From Marinicauda algicola (GTDB lineage: Bacteria; Pseudomonadota; Alphaproteobacteria; Caulobacterales; Maricaulaceae), in NCBI RefSeq assembly GCF_017161425.1, contig NZ_CP071057.1, positions 2,977,501-3,041,500 on the forward strand: 64,000 nucleotides of DNA. Reading direction: 5' to 3'. Positions 54,569 to 62,653 of the stretch are shown here, one piece after another. How positions within the stretch are numbered: the first letter of the stretch is position 1; each line of letters opens with the position of its first letter. The notes below the pieces were generated by a model, which was given only the letters and a program-made list of their open reading frames with translations, ran no database searches and was not told where the DNA came from. The position numbers and the translations under genes were made by a program.

Positions 54569-55297
54569 ATGTTCAGGGGTCTTCTCGCAAGCCTGGCGAT
54601 CGGCGGTGTCCTCGCGGCGCTGCCCGTTGCCGGGGCCGACGCGCAATCCAATCCGCTCTCCCGACTGGTCGGCCGCGACGCCGAACGCCAGGCGGGATCG
54701 GTGTGGTTCGAGCGCGCCGACGGACGCGGCCGGTTCATCTTCGACCGCACCGGGCGCCCGGCCCTGATCCTTCCCGAGGGTTCCGACGAGGTGATCGCGG
54801 TCTATCCCGCCCGCGCCTCGGGCGGCGGCGAGGTCTGGCAGAGCGATACCGGCCGGGTGGTCCTGCGCTTCTCCAATCTCGGCGGAGCGACCTATTTCCC
54901 GCCCGACGCGCCGGACGGCGTGATTGCCGACCCCGTGGGCGAGGCGCGCCTCATCGCCGCCGAGCCGGCCTCGGCCGAGGAGCTGCAGCGTGCCGCCCGG
55001 CGCATGGTGGACTCGCTCGCGAGCCGCGCGCGCCGCGAGGTCAGCGCCGAGGTGCTCGATGCCGGGCCCGGCGCCAACGCCTATATCATCGACGCGATGC
55101 GCATGGTGGCCCGCGCCGCCGACGACACGCCGCGCCGCGCGCTGCGCGATCTCGAGGTCGTGCGCATAGGCGTCGGCGAGGCCCCGCGCGCGGACTATTC
55201 CGGCGGCGTGCTCGACATCTCGGTCAATCCCGCGATGGGATATGGCGGCCGCCCGAGCTCGGGGTTGATCCAGCGCGAGCTGGAGCGGGCCGGATAG
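54569..55297 (+). CDS. Secreted protein of unknown function (DUF4908-like)
   Basis: A 242-residue exported protein: signal MFRGLLASLAIGGVLAALPV with cleavage after ADA (about residue 25). The mature part has a beta-rich half (SVWFERADGRGRFIFDRTGRPALI, VVLRFSNLGGATYFP) and a helical half (EELQRAARRMVDSLASRARREVSAEVLDAG broken by a turn), ending in a proline/glycine loop. It resembles alphaproteobacterial proteins labelled DUF4908, from memory. It lies 67 bp after phaB; no link to PHB is evident. Confidence 0.72.
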   Translation: MFRGLLASLAIGGVLAALPVAGADAQSNPLSRLVGRDAERQAGSVWFERADGRGRFIFDRTGRPALILPEGSDEVIAVYPARASGGGEVWQSDTGRVVLRFSNLGGATYFPPDAPDGVIADPVGEARLIAAEPASAEELQRAARRMVDSLASRARREVSAEVLDAGPGANAYIIDAMRMVARAADDTPRRALRDLEVVRIGVGEAPRADYSGGVLDISVNPAMGYGGRPSSGLIQRELERAG

Positions 55298-55624
55298 GGC
55301 GAGCGCGTGAGAGTCCACTCTCACCGGCTTCCGACTCCTACTCCTACGACTACTACAGCTCTCCTGCTCCGCCGCCGATCGTATCCTCGCGCGCCTGAAC
55401 GCGGCGGCACGCGCGCGCCTGCGATGAGAAACAGCGAGGGCGATCATACCAGCGCCCGGGCAGGGCGGGGATAAGGCGTGTCTCTCCCCGACCCGCGGGC
55501 GGGCGGGGAAGGGGGATGTGAGCCGCCCGTATCGCGCGCATCAACAGAATCAACACGCTAGACTAGACGAATCCGGCAACCTCTGCGTATCGTCTCTCCG
55601 GCAACCGCCCGGGGGAGAGCGCAG
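55298..55624. other. 327-bp gene-free stretch before the coupled three-gene cassette
   Basis: No convincing gene. A pyrimidine-rich run lies at about 55330-55380 and a G/C homopolymer-rich imperfect palindrome near 55480-55515. A 10-bp direct repeat, TCCGGCAACC, occurs at 55572-55581 and 55597-55606, just upstream of the cassette's first gene, and could be a regulator site. No clear -35/-10 pair, tRNA or attachment site was found. Confidence 0.5.
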
Positions 55625-56686
55625 ATGAGCTTCAAGGACAGGATCGGCGACGTCGCCCGGCGCCTGGAAATGGTCAAATCGCGCAGCGATCTCGGCGAGG
55701 AGGCGACGAAGACGGCCGTCGTCATGCCCTTCCTGGCCGCGCTCGGCTACGACATCTTCAACCCGGCCGAGGTCCAGCCCGAGTTCACTGCGGATGTCGG
55801 CACCAAGAAGGGCGAGAAGGTCGATTTCGCGATCTTTCTCGACGACAGGGTCGAGATGATCATCGAGGCCAAGCCCTTTTCCTGCGCGCTCAAGGATGCG
55901 CAGTACAGCCAGCTCTACCGCTATTTCGGCGTCACCGATGCGCGCATCGCGCTGCTCACGAACGGCGCGGAATACTGGTTCTTCACCGATGTCGACGCGA
56001 CCAACCGGATGGACGAGAAGCCTTTCTTCAAGTTCTCGCTGGAGGTCTACGACGAGGCCGATCTGCGCGAGCTGGAGAAGTTCGCCAAGGAGAGCTTCTC
56101 CATCGAGCAGGTCCAGGCCACGGCGGCGAGCCTGAAATACACCCGCCTCGCCGCGCAATACATCAGTCAGCAGATGGCCGAGCCGGACGAGGAATTCGTC
56201 AAGCTCGTCGCGCGCAGCGTCTATGACGGACGCCTGACCGCCAGCGTCGTCGAGCGCATGACGCCGTGCGTGAAGCGCGCCTTCGACGACATCATCCGCG
56301 CTCGCGTGCGCTCGCGCCTCGAAGTCGCGCTCGGCGAGGACGAGGAGGAGATGGTCGAGGCGCAAGAGCCCGAGATCGCGGGCGACGACGGCATCGTCAC
56401 GACCGAGGAGGAGCTGCAGGCCTTCTACATCGTGCGCGCCATCGCCGCCGAACTCGTCGACCCCTCCCGCATCGCGATCCGCGACCAGAAGAGCTATTGC
56501 GGCATCCTGTTCGACGACAACAACCGCAAGCCCATATGCCGCCTCGGCTTCGACGGCCGCCAGAAATGGGTCATCCTGTTCGACGAGAACAAGCAGGAGA
56601 CGCGGGTGAACGTGGACAGGCCGGAGGATTTGTATCGTTATGGTCCAGCACTAAGGACCGTCATCGAAAGCTATAAGAGGGGGTAA
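55625..56686 (+). CDS. Stand-alone type I restriction HsdR-N-like protein
   Basis: A 353-residue protein whose first 150 or so residues match the N-terminal nuclease domain of type I restriction subunit R (COG4748-like). It shows LGEEATKTAVVMPFLAALGYD, then the PD-(D/E)xK core VDFAIF (Asp67) and IIEAKP (Glu81, Lys83), then QLYRYFGVTDARIALLTNG. No helicase domain and no partner methylase or specificity gene is present. The C-terminal part contains an acidic linker and a beta-rich end (YCGILFDDNNRKPICRLGF). Codon use is host-like. The stop overlaps the next start as TAATG. Confidence 0.85.
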   Translation: MSFKDRIGDVARRLEMVKSRSDLGEEATKTAVVMPFLAALGYDIFNPAEVQPEFTADVGTKKGEKVDFAIFLDDRVEMIIEAKPFSCALKDAQYSQLYRYFGVTDARIALLTNGAEYWFFTDVDATNRMDEKPFFKFSLEVYDEADLRELEKFAKESFSIEQVQATAASLKYTRLAAQYISQQMAEPDEEFVKLVARSVYDGRLTASVVERMTPCVKRAFDDIIRARVRSRLEVALGEDEEEMVEAQEPEIAGDDGIVTTEEELQAFYIVRAIAAELVDPSRIAIRDQKSYCGILFDDNNRKPICRLGFDGRQKWVILFDENKQETRVNVDRPEDLYRYGPALRTVIESYKRG

Positions 56687-57810
56687 TGAGCGTGTCATTT
56701 GATTTCGAGGTAATCGATAAAAAGACAAACATATATGTCGTATATGCTGGTCGCCAGAGAAAATATTTACAGGATTTTCTAATCAATAACAGGGTATATC
56801 TCGACCTTCCTCTTTCTGGTGTTGATATAAATATTGCTTCAAGCCGTGAAAATGCTCGGAGAGCGGCCCGTGGTGCGCATGCGATAAAGAGGCGTTTAAA
56901 TGGAGACAAAGATTTTGAGATACCCCCTTCGCTTGCAGATTTGTCGGGTGATCCTATCAAGGCGCCAAAGCATTTGAACCAACTTGTTGGCTCGATAGTC
57001 AAATTGTTTGCAAATGCAAAAGTTGGTGATCTGATCGTCACGCCAGATGCGGGGATGTACGGTACTGTCTATTTTGGGCGCATAGACGCACCGTTCCATC
57101 CGGATGATAGGCTTGTTCTTAATGAATATGATGGCTATAGCGCGCCATATCGTCGCGTTCGCTGGCTCAGGTCTGATGTTGAAAAAAGGGCTCTTCCCAA
57201 GGACATTGTAAAGTATGTCCAGAAACCACCAGCTGTAGGAAAAGTAAAGGTTGATGAAATAACATCAAAATTTTTTGATTTTGCATTTTATTCTTACATT
57301 TATGGAGATATTTCGAGAATAATTTTTGATGCTCCAAATTACACAGGTAGAGATTTTTATGAACTCGACAGTTCAATAACGTTAATACAATTTTTGCTTG
57401 CATCGTATAGCATGGACTCAGAATCGTTCGTTGCGGCTCTTATGCGAGCTTCAAGCATCGATCAGTTCGTAAGTCTCCATCGAGGCCGAGAGGGCGTGCT
57501 GCGAGCTTCTATGGAGTTCCACTCTCCGGGCTGGTTTGACGTCAAGCGAAGGTCTGCCGCCTTTGCCCTATTTGCCGCGATCATACTCTCCTCTTCTTCG
57601 GACAAATGGATCGAGACGGCAGACCGCTTTGTGTCTGAAGCTGCCCTCGAGGGGGGCGAGGCCCACGCCGCAGCAAGTGCGGCGCGAGATCGCGTCGAGG
57701 CGTTCAGCCGGGTGCTTCCCCGAGAGTTCTCGCTCGAGTTGGATGATCTGAGAGAGGAGGCGGAGAGCGAGGTGGGTCTCCGAGCCTCGGTCCACCGGGG
57801 GCCAAAATGA
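56686..57810 (+). CDS. AT-rich gene: protein with a possible PUA/EVE-like module, unknown function
   Basis: A 374-residue protein not assigned to a family. Residues about 100-180 (VGDLIVTPDAGMYGTVYFG, then YRRVRWLRSDVEKRALPKDI) resemble the PUA/EVE-like domains seen at the N-terminus of several modified-DNA-dependent nucleases, where a GDxVVxP strand and an RxVxWL strand recur; this is pattern recognition, not a database hit. A following aromatic segment (FYSYIYGDISRIIFDAPNY) and an acidic C-terminal helix complete it. The DNA is strikingly AT-rich (17 of 60 bases G/C at 57301-57360). It is coupled on both sides. Confidence 0.75.
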   Translation: MSVSFDFEVIDKKTNIYVVYAGRQRKYLQDFLINNRVYLDLPLSGVDINIASSRENARRAARGAHAIKRRLNGDKDFEIPPSLADLSGDPIKAPKHLNQLVGSIVKLFANAKVGDLIVTPDAGMYGTVYFGRIDAPFHPDDRLVLNEYDGYSAPYRRVRWLRSDVEKRALPKDIVKYVQKPPAVGKVKVDEITSKFFDFAFYSYIYGDISRIIFDAPNYTGRDFYELDSSITLIQFLLASYSMDSESFVAALMRASSIDQFVSLHRGREGVLRASMEFHSPGWFDVKRRSAAFALFAAIILSSSSDKWIETADRFVSEAALEGGEAHAAASAARDRVEAFSRVLPREFSLELDDLREEAESEVGLRASVHRGPK

Positions 57811-58358
57811 TCGGCGTATTGTGTGGGCTTATAAGGTCTCTGGCACGCTTCCTTGCGAAGCCGCAAATCCCGCTATGGATACATATTTTCGGCTATGGCC
57901 TAACGGTATTCCTTACGCTTTGGCTATCTCCTAACATACAAAAAACGTTTGAAGGAGAGAGGGTTAGGTCCGAGTATGTTATAAATCAATTTGAAAAACT
58001 CTCTGCGGACACGCACGAAACACTGCGGCTTGTGCGTGTTTACTCAGATGGTGAGTTTCCGCTTGAGCAAAGGCGGGATGCAAGGCGTCGACTGCTAGAA
58101 ATTCTAACCAGTTTGAACTGGAGGGCAGTAGAGCTTAGCGTTATAGTTGGTAGCGAAGAGGAATTAGTGATTTCTAGCTATCAAAATGCAGTGATAAATA
58201 TGATTCAAAGTATTGAATCGGAAAATGAATCGGAATTCGTAGAGGCCTATCATCAGTTCAACTTGCAATCGATGGAGCTGATGAATGCGCTATCGAGGCA
58301 TGCGAACTTAGACCGCATTAGCCGAGAGTTTTTGGAACAACAGGCTGCCAGTCAGTAG
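57807..58358 (+). CDS. AT-rich gene: single-span membrane protein of unknown function
   Basis: A 183-residue protein with one membrane helix near residues 21-41 (IPLWIHIFGYGLTVFLTLWL), preceded by a short basic N-terminus. A mostly helical domain of about 140 residues follows (HETLRLVRVYSDGEF, QNAVINMIQSIESENESEF, LQSMELMNALSRHANLDRISREFLEQQ). ATG 57807 overlaps the previous stop as ATGA. A membrane-anchored last gene in a nuclease-like cassette would suit an effector or an anchor, but this is inference. Codon use is AT-rich, unlike the flanks. Confidence 0.75.
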   Translation: MIGVLCGLIRSLARFLAKPQIPLWIHIFGYGLTVFLTLWLSPNIQKTFEGERVRSEYVINQFEKLSADTHETLRLVRVYSDGEFPLEQRRDARRRLLEILTSLNWRAVELSVIVGSEEELVISSYQNAVINMIQSIESENESEFVEAYHQFNLQSMELMNALSRHANLDRISREFLEQQAASQ

Positions 58359-58383
58359 GCAGACCATATCTCTTCTAGAAAGA

Positions 58384-58833
58384 TCACCCCGGCCCCGGCT
58401 CCCACCCCTCGTTCGCCATCTCGAAGCCGTCGAACTGAAAGCCTGGCGCCACGAGGCAGCTGACGAGGACCCAGTCCCCGAGCGGTTCGGCCTTCTGCCA
58501 GGCATTGGCGGGAACGAGGGCTTGCGGGGTCTCGCCCCCGGCGAGATCGGGGCCCACGCGCAGGGCGCGGGCGGTCTCGCCGTTGTCGGAGATCGTCAGG
58601 GCGAGCGGGCCGCCGGCGTGCCAGAGCCAGACCTCGTCGGCGTCGACGCGGTGCCAGGCGCTGGCCTCGCCGGCCTTCAGCAGGAAATAGATCGCGGTCA
58701 GGCGCGAGCGCCCGTCCGGGCCGTCCGGGGCGCGGTAGGTCTCGACATAGTGGCCGCCCTCGGGGTGGGGCTGCATGGCGAGGCGCTCGACGATCTCCTC
58801 GGGCGTGAGGCCGGAAAGGGCGTCCTGCGCCAT
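58384..58833 (-). CDS. Cupin-fold protein (cupin_5/DUF985 family)
   Basis: A 149-residue cupin: LAMQPHPEGGHYVETYRAP, TAIYFLLKAGEASAWHRVDADEVWLWHAGGPL broken at family motifs (His in AWHRV and Glu in DEVW as likely metal ligands), and WQKAEPLGDWVLVSCLVAPGF. The family occurs in bacteria, plants and fungi without a settled reaction. It begins 1 bp after the gloB stop, so it is in the gloB operon. It marks the return to GC-rich DNA after the AT-rich cassette. Confidence 0.88.
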   Translation of the reverse strand: MAQDALSGLTPEEIVERLAMQPHPEGGHYVETYRAPDGPDGRSRLTAIYFLLKAGEASAWHRVDADEVWLWHAGGPLALTISDNGETARALRVGPDLAGGETPQALVPANAWQKAEPLGDWVLVSCLVAPGFQFDGFEMANEGWEPGPG

Positions 58834-58834
58834 C

Positions 58835-59602
58835 TCAGAACGCGTCCTTGCGCTTGCGCAGCTCGGCGAAGACCTCCACGTCGGAGGCGTCCTCCATGCC
58901 CAGCTCGCGCCGGATGTGCTCGTCCTCGGGGCGCAGGAAGGGATTGGCGCCGCGCTCCGCGTTCACCGTGCTGGGCACGGTCGGCTTGTCCTGGGCGCGC
59001 TTTTCCCGCGCGTTCTCGACATAGGTGCGCAGCAGCGCGTTGTCCGGATCGACGGTGAGGGCGAACTCGCCGTTCTTCAGCGTGTATTCGTGGCCGCAAT
59101 AGATCGAGGTGTCGCCGGGCAGGTGCTTGATGCGCTGCAGGCTCGCCAGGAACTGCCTGGCATCGCCCTCGAACATGCGCCCGCAGCCCAGGTTGAACAG
59201 CGCATCGCCGGTGAAGACGGTGTCAGCCTGCGGGAAGTAGAAGGCGATGTGGCCGCTGGTATGCCCGCCGACATCGAGCACCTCGGCCTCCATCTCGCCG
59301 AGCCTGACCCGGTCGCCGTGCCCGACCGGGGTGTCGACATGGCCGATCTTGTGCGTCTCGGCCCGGGCCGCGACGACCCTGGCTGCGGTCTTCGCGCGGA
59401 TGGCGTCGTTGCCGCCGGCATGGTCCCAGTGATGGTGGGTGTTCCAGATCTCGTCGATCGGCCAGCCGATCTTTTCCGCCTCCTCGAGGATGGTCTGCGC
59501 GTCCGGCGTGTCGACGATCGCCGTGCGCCCGGTCTTCGAGCAGCGGATCAGATAGGCGTAATTGTCTTCCAGACACGGGATGACGTGGACGTCGAGCGGC
59601 AT
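58835..59602 (-). CDS. gloB: Hydroxyacylglutathione hydrolase (glyoxalase II)
   Basis: Hydrolyses S-lactoylglutathione to lactate and glutathione in methylglyoxal detoxification. The 255-residue metallo-beta-lactamase-fold enzyme has TTHHHWDHAGGN-type metal ligands (His56, His58, Asp60, His61), GHTSGHIAFY, FTGDALFNLGCGRMFEG and YCGHEYTLKN. The C-terminal glyoxalase II helical domain is present (NPFLRPEDEHIRREL). It is divergent from a methyltransferase gene, a pairing often seen in alphaproteobacteria. Confidence 0.95.
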   Translation of the reverse strand: MPLDVHVIPCLEDNYAYLIRCSKTGRTAIVDTPDAQTILEEAEKIGWPIDEIWNTHHHWDHAGGNDAIRAKTAARVVAARAETHKIGHVDTPVGHGDRVRLGEMEAEVLDVGGHTSGHIAFYFPQADTVFTGDALFNLGCGRMFEGDARQFLASLQRIKHLPGDTSIYCGHEYTLKNGEFALTVDPDNALLRTYVENAREKRAQDKPTVPSTVNAERGANPFLRPEDEHIRRELGMEDASDVEVFAELRKRKDAF

Positions 59603-59715
59603 GGAAAATCCCTTTTCGAATCTGCGTGCCGGCGGTGTGGCGGCGCGAGGGTGCGCAGCCTATCATCGCCAACGTTCCGCTTTGAAGCCGCGTTCCGAAG
59701 GACGAGCCTGAGCCC

Positions 59716-60513
59716 ATGCGCACCGATGCCCTGGAGATCGAGCGATTCTACCGCAGCGTCCGCGGCCGGGCCGCGCGCGACATGGCGCTGCGCCGGCTCG
59801 CCGCGCTGTGGCCGGACGCCGCCGGTCTCGACGTGCTCGGCTACGGCTATGCCGGGCCCTATCTGGAGAACTTCCGTGCGGGCGCGCGGCGCACGATCGC
59901 CTACATGCCGGCGAGCCAGGGCGCGGTCGTCTGGCCCGATGGCGGGCGCGAGGCGAGCCTGACCGCGCTCGGCGAGGAGACGCGCCTGCCCTTCGCCGAG
60001 GCGATGTTCGACCGCATCGTGCTCGTCCATGCGCTGGAGGAGGCGGGCGATCCGCACCGGCTGTTGCGCGAGCTGTGGCGGGTGATGGCCCCGGAGGGGC
60101 GCATGGTGATCGTCACCGCCCACCGCGCCGGGCTCTGGGCGCGCGCGGAATCCACCCCGTTCGGCCATGGCCGTCCCTGGTCGAAGCGCCAGCTCACCCG
60201 GCTTCTCACCGATGCGCTGTTCGAGCCGGTGGCCTGGGCGCACGCCCTCTACACCCCGCCCTGGAGCTGGACCTGCGGGCCGCGTGCGGCGGAGAGCTTC
60301 GAGGCGATGGGGGAGAAGATGTTCAACGCCTTCGGCGGACTGATCCTGGTGGAGGCCGTCAAGCATGTCGGCGCGGTGCGTCCGGGCGGCAGTCCGGTGC
60401 ACGCGCGGGCCAAGCGGCTTGAAGGACGGGTGGGGGCCGGGCTATCTCCCGCCCCGCGGCGTCCATACGGGGGCGCGCGCAGCACACGCCAACAGGATTC
60501 GAGGACACGATGA
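59716..60513 (+). CDS. Class I SAM-dependent methyltransferase
   Basis: A 265-residue methyltransferase of the type found next to gloB in alphaproteobacteria. A somewhat eroded SAM-binding strand (GLDVLGYGYAGPYLENF) is followed by the methyltransferase_11-like core MFDRIVLVHALEEAGDPHRLLRELWRVMAPEGRMVIV split by the usual turn. The canonical GxGxG loop reads GYGYAG. The substrate is unknown. The C-terminus is basic (HARAKRLEGRVGAGLSPAPRR). The stop overlaps hisC as ATGA. Confidence 0.82.
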   Translation: MRTDALEIERFYRSVRGRAARDMALRRLAALWPDAAGLDVLGYGYAGPYLENFRAGARRTIAYMPASQGAVVWPDGGREASLTALGEETRLPFAEAMFDRIVLVHALEEAGDPHRLLRELWRVMAPEGRMVIVTAHRAGLWARAESTPFGHGRPWSKRQLTRLLTDALFEPVAWAHALYTPPWSWTCGPRAAESFEAMGEKMFNAFGGLILVEAVKHVGAVRPGGSPVHARAKRLEGRVGAGLSPAPRRPYGGARSTRQQDSRTR

Positions 60514-61589
60514 CGCTTTCCCCCCGCCCCGGCCTTCTCGACATCACGCCCTACAAGCCGGGCGCGAGCGCGCCGAAAGGGGCGATCAAGCTGTCCTCCA
60601 ACGAGAACGCGCTCGGCGCGAGCGAGAAGGCGGCCGAGGCGTTCAGGAACGCCGGCGACAAGCTCCATCTCTATCCCGATGGCGGCGCGAGCAAGCTGCG
60701 CGAGGCGATCGGGCAGGAAGAGGGCATCGATCCGGCGCGCATCGTGTGCGGGGCGGGCAGCGACGAACTCCTGCAGCTCATCGGCCGGGCCTATCTCGAG
60801 CCCGGCGACAAGGTGGTGCAGAACGAGTACGGCTTCCTGGTCTACCGCCTCGTCGCGCTGCAGTGCGGGGCCGAGCTCGTCAGCGCGAAGGAGACCAACT
60901 ACCGCGCCGACGTGGACACCCTGCTCGAGGCGGCCGGGACGGATGCGAAGATCGTCTTCCTGGCCAATCCGAACAATCCGACCGGGACCTACATCCCCGA
61001 GCGCGAGGTGAGGCGCCTGCGCGAGAACCTGCCCGAGGACACGCTCCTGGTGCTCGACAGCGCCTATACCGAGTTCGTCGACGAGCCCGACTACACCTCC
61101 GGAATGGCGCTGGTGGACGAGTACGCCAACACCGTCGTCACGCGCACCTTCTCCAAGATCCACGGGCTTGCCGGCGTGCGCCTGGGCTGGATGTACGGAC
61201 CGGCCGAGATCGTCGACGTCATCCACCGCGTGCGCGGGCCGTTCAACGTGAACCTGCCGGCCATCGAGGCCGGGACCGCGGCGATCCGCGACCGCGCCTT
61301 CATGGCGAAGTCGAAGGCGCACAATGACCAGTGGCTCGCCTTCCTGCAGCAGCAGATCGGCGGGCTCGGCTACGAGGTCACGCCCTCGGTGTGCAATTTC
61401 GTGCTGGTCCACTTCCCCGACGAGCCGGGGCGGAGCGCGGCCGATGCCGACCGTTTCCTGCAGCAGCGCGGCCTCGTGGTGCGTCCCCTCCAGCCCTACG
61501 GCCTGCCGAACGCGCTGAGGATCACGGTGGGCGACGAGGACGCGAACCGCAGGGTGGTCGAGGCGCTGGCGGCGTTCGCGGGGACCTGA
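60510..61589 (+). CDS. hisC: Histidinol-phosphate aminotransferase
   Basis: A PLP enzyme converting imidazole-acetol phosphate and glutamate to histidinol phosphate; related versions also act on aromatic amino acids. The 359-residue protein has KLSSNENALGASEKA, FLANPNNPTGTYI, VLDSAYTEFV and the PLP lysine in TRTFSKIHGLAGVRLGW (about residue 217). An alphaproteobacterial tyrosine/prephenate transaminase role is possible, since no his operon genes are near. It starts in an ATGA overlap with the methyltransferase gene. Confidence 0.92.
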   Translation: MTLSPRPGLLDITPYKPGASAPKGAIKLSSNENALGASEKAAEAFRNAGDKLHLYPDGGASKLREAIGQEEGIDPARIVCGAGSDELLQLIGRAYLEPGDKVVQNEYGFLVYRLVALQCGAELVSAKETNYRADVDTLLEAAGTDAKIVFLANPNNPTGTYIPEREVRRLRENLPEDTLLVLDSAYTEFVDEPDYTSGMALVDEYANTVVTRTFSKIHGLAGVRLGWMYGPAEIVDVIHRVRGPFNVNLPAIEAGTAAIRDRAFMAKSKAHNDQWLAFLQQQIGGLGYEVTPSVCNFVLVHFPDEPGRSAADADRFLQQRGLVVRPLQPYGLPNALRITVGDEDANRRVVEALAAFAGT

Positions 61590-61600
61590 CCGGGAACCGG

Positions 61601-62653
61601 TCAGCCCGCCACCGGCCCGACGCTCCCGATCCGGGCGGGGCCCAGGAATATCCCGCCGTCCTGGAAGCGCAGGGGCAGGGCGATGCCCGCATCGCGGCGC
61701 GGGGCCATCATGGCCGCCAGGCGCAGCGCGTCGCCCTGGCCGGGCTCGACGAGGCCGGCCTCGACCATGGCGTCGACGAGGCTGTCGGGGTCGGCGATCA
61801 CCACCGAGAGCCGGCCAGCCGGGCGCAGGGCCGCGTCGAGGCCGAGCTCGCCCGTGCCGCCGAGATCGGCCGGCCCCCAGTCCAGCTCGGCCGCGCGGAC
61901 CAGGAGCTCGCCCCGCGCCGCGGCCCAGTCGGCCGCATCGCCTTCGCGCGCGAGCGCGCTCCACTGCGTCACCGCGCCGTCGAAGCGCAGGGCCCCGGCC
62001 TCGGTGCCGAACACGGCGGCCAGGCGCGGCGGCAGGATCGCCGGGGCGAAGTCGACGCCGAGCGCCTCGAAGCGGGCGGTGAGCCGGTCCTCGCCGTTTA
62101 TCTCGGCGGTGAGGGCGAGGCTGTCGAGGCGGCTGAGCGCGGGCTCCGGGCCTTCGATCGCGTCGAGCGCGGCCTGTTCCAGCTCGATGCCGATGCGCTG
62201 GGTGCCGGCGCGCGAGGAATTGATCGACAGCCGGGCGAGGGCGGCGCTCGCCTCGTAGAGGGCCGGGCGCCCGCCGGCCTCGGCCGCGAGCGTCATCGGT
62301 CCGCCGAGCGTGACGATCCAGTGGTTGAAGTTCCACGGCATGGCGCTCGCCGAGAGCCGGGAAAAGCGGGCCTGCCAGCCGCCGTCGGCAGGCGGCGCGG
62401 CGATGTCGGGATCGCGCACGTCCAGCGTGAAGCGCAGCGGGTAGCCGCCGACGCGCATCGGCCCGTGCCCGATCTCGTAGCCGGCCAGCTCCTGCTCGGC
62501 GATCCAGGCATCGGCCCATTTGCGGATCTCGCCGGCGGCGTAGATCCAGTAGGCGGTATAGGCCGCGATCGCGACGAGCAGCACCGCGAACGGAAGCAGC
62601 AGGACGATCCGGGACGACCGGCCGCCCTCGCGCGAGAGCAGGAAACCCATCAT
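61601..62653 (-). CDS. DUF2125 envelope protein
   Basis: A 350-residue protein with an N-terminal signal anchor (SSRIVLLLPFAVLLVAIAAYTAYWIY) and a large beta-rich periplasmic domain of the DUF2125 family: YEIGHGPMRVGGYPLRFTLDV and ASAMPWNFNHWIVTLGGP. The family is confined mainly to alphaproteobacteria and its function is unknown; the repeated-strand pattern recalls AsmA-like proteins. It starts in an overlap with the plsC stop (ATGATG), so it is coupled to phospholipid synthesis. Confidence 0.87.
   Translation of the reverse strand: MMGFLLSREGGRSSRIVLLLPFAVLLVAIAAYTAYWIYAAGEIRKWADAWIAEQELAGYEIGHGPMRVGGYPLRFTLDVRDPDIAAPPADGGWQARFSRLSASAMPWNFNHWIVTLGGPMTLAAEAGGRPALYEASAALARLSINSSRAGTQRIGIELEQAALDAIEGPEPALSRLDSLALTAEINGEDRLTARFEALGVDFAPAILPPRLAAVFGTEAGALRFDGAVTQWSALAREGDAADWAAARGELLVRAAELDWGPADLGGTGELGLDAALRPAGRLSVVIADPDSLVDAMVEAGLVEPGQGDALRLAAMMAPRRDAGIALPLRFQDGGIFLGPARIGSVGPVAG

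Noticed and set aside
55298-55398. Peptide-like run DSYSYDYYSSPAPPP encoded after the DUF4908-like gene
   Set aside because: It arises from a pyrimidine-rich tract, lacks its own start and ribosome site, and is in a different frame from the gene before it.
56600-58380. Prophage or integrative-element remnant as the explanation of the AT-rich block
   Set aside because: No integrase, phage structural gene, tRNA attachment site or flanking direct repeat was found; only two AT-rich genes are present.
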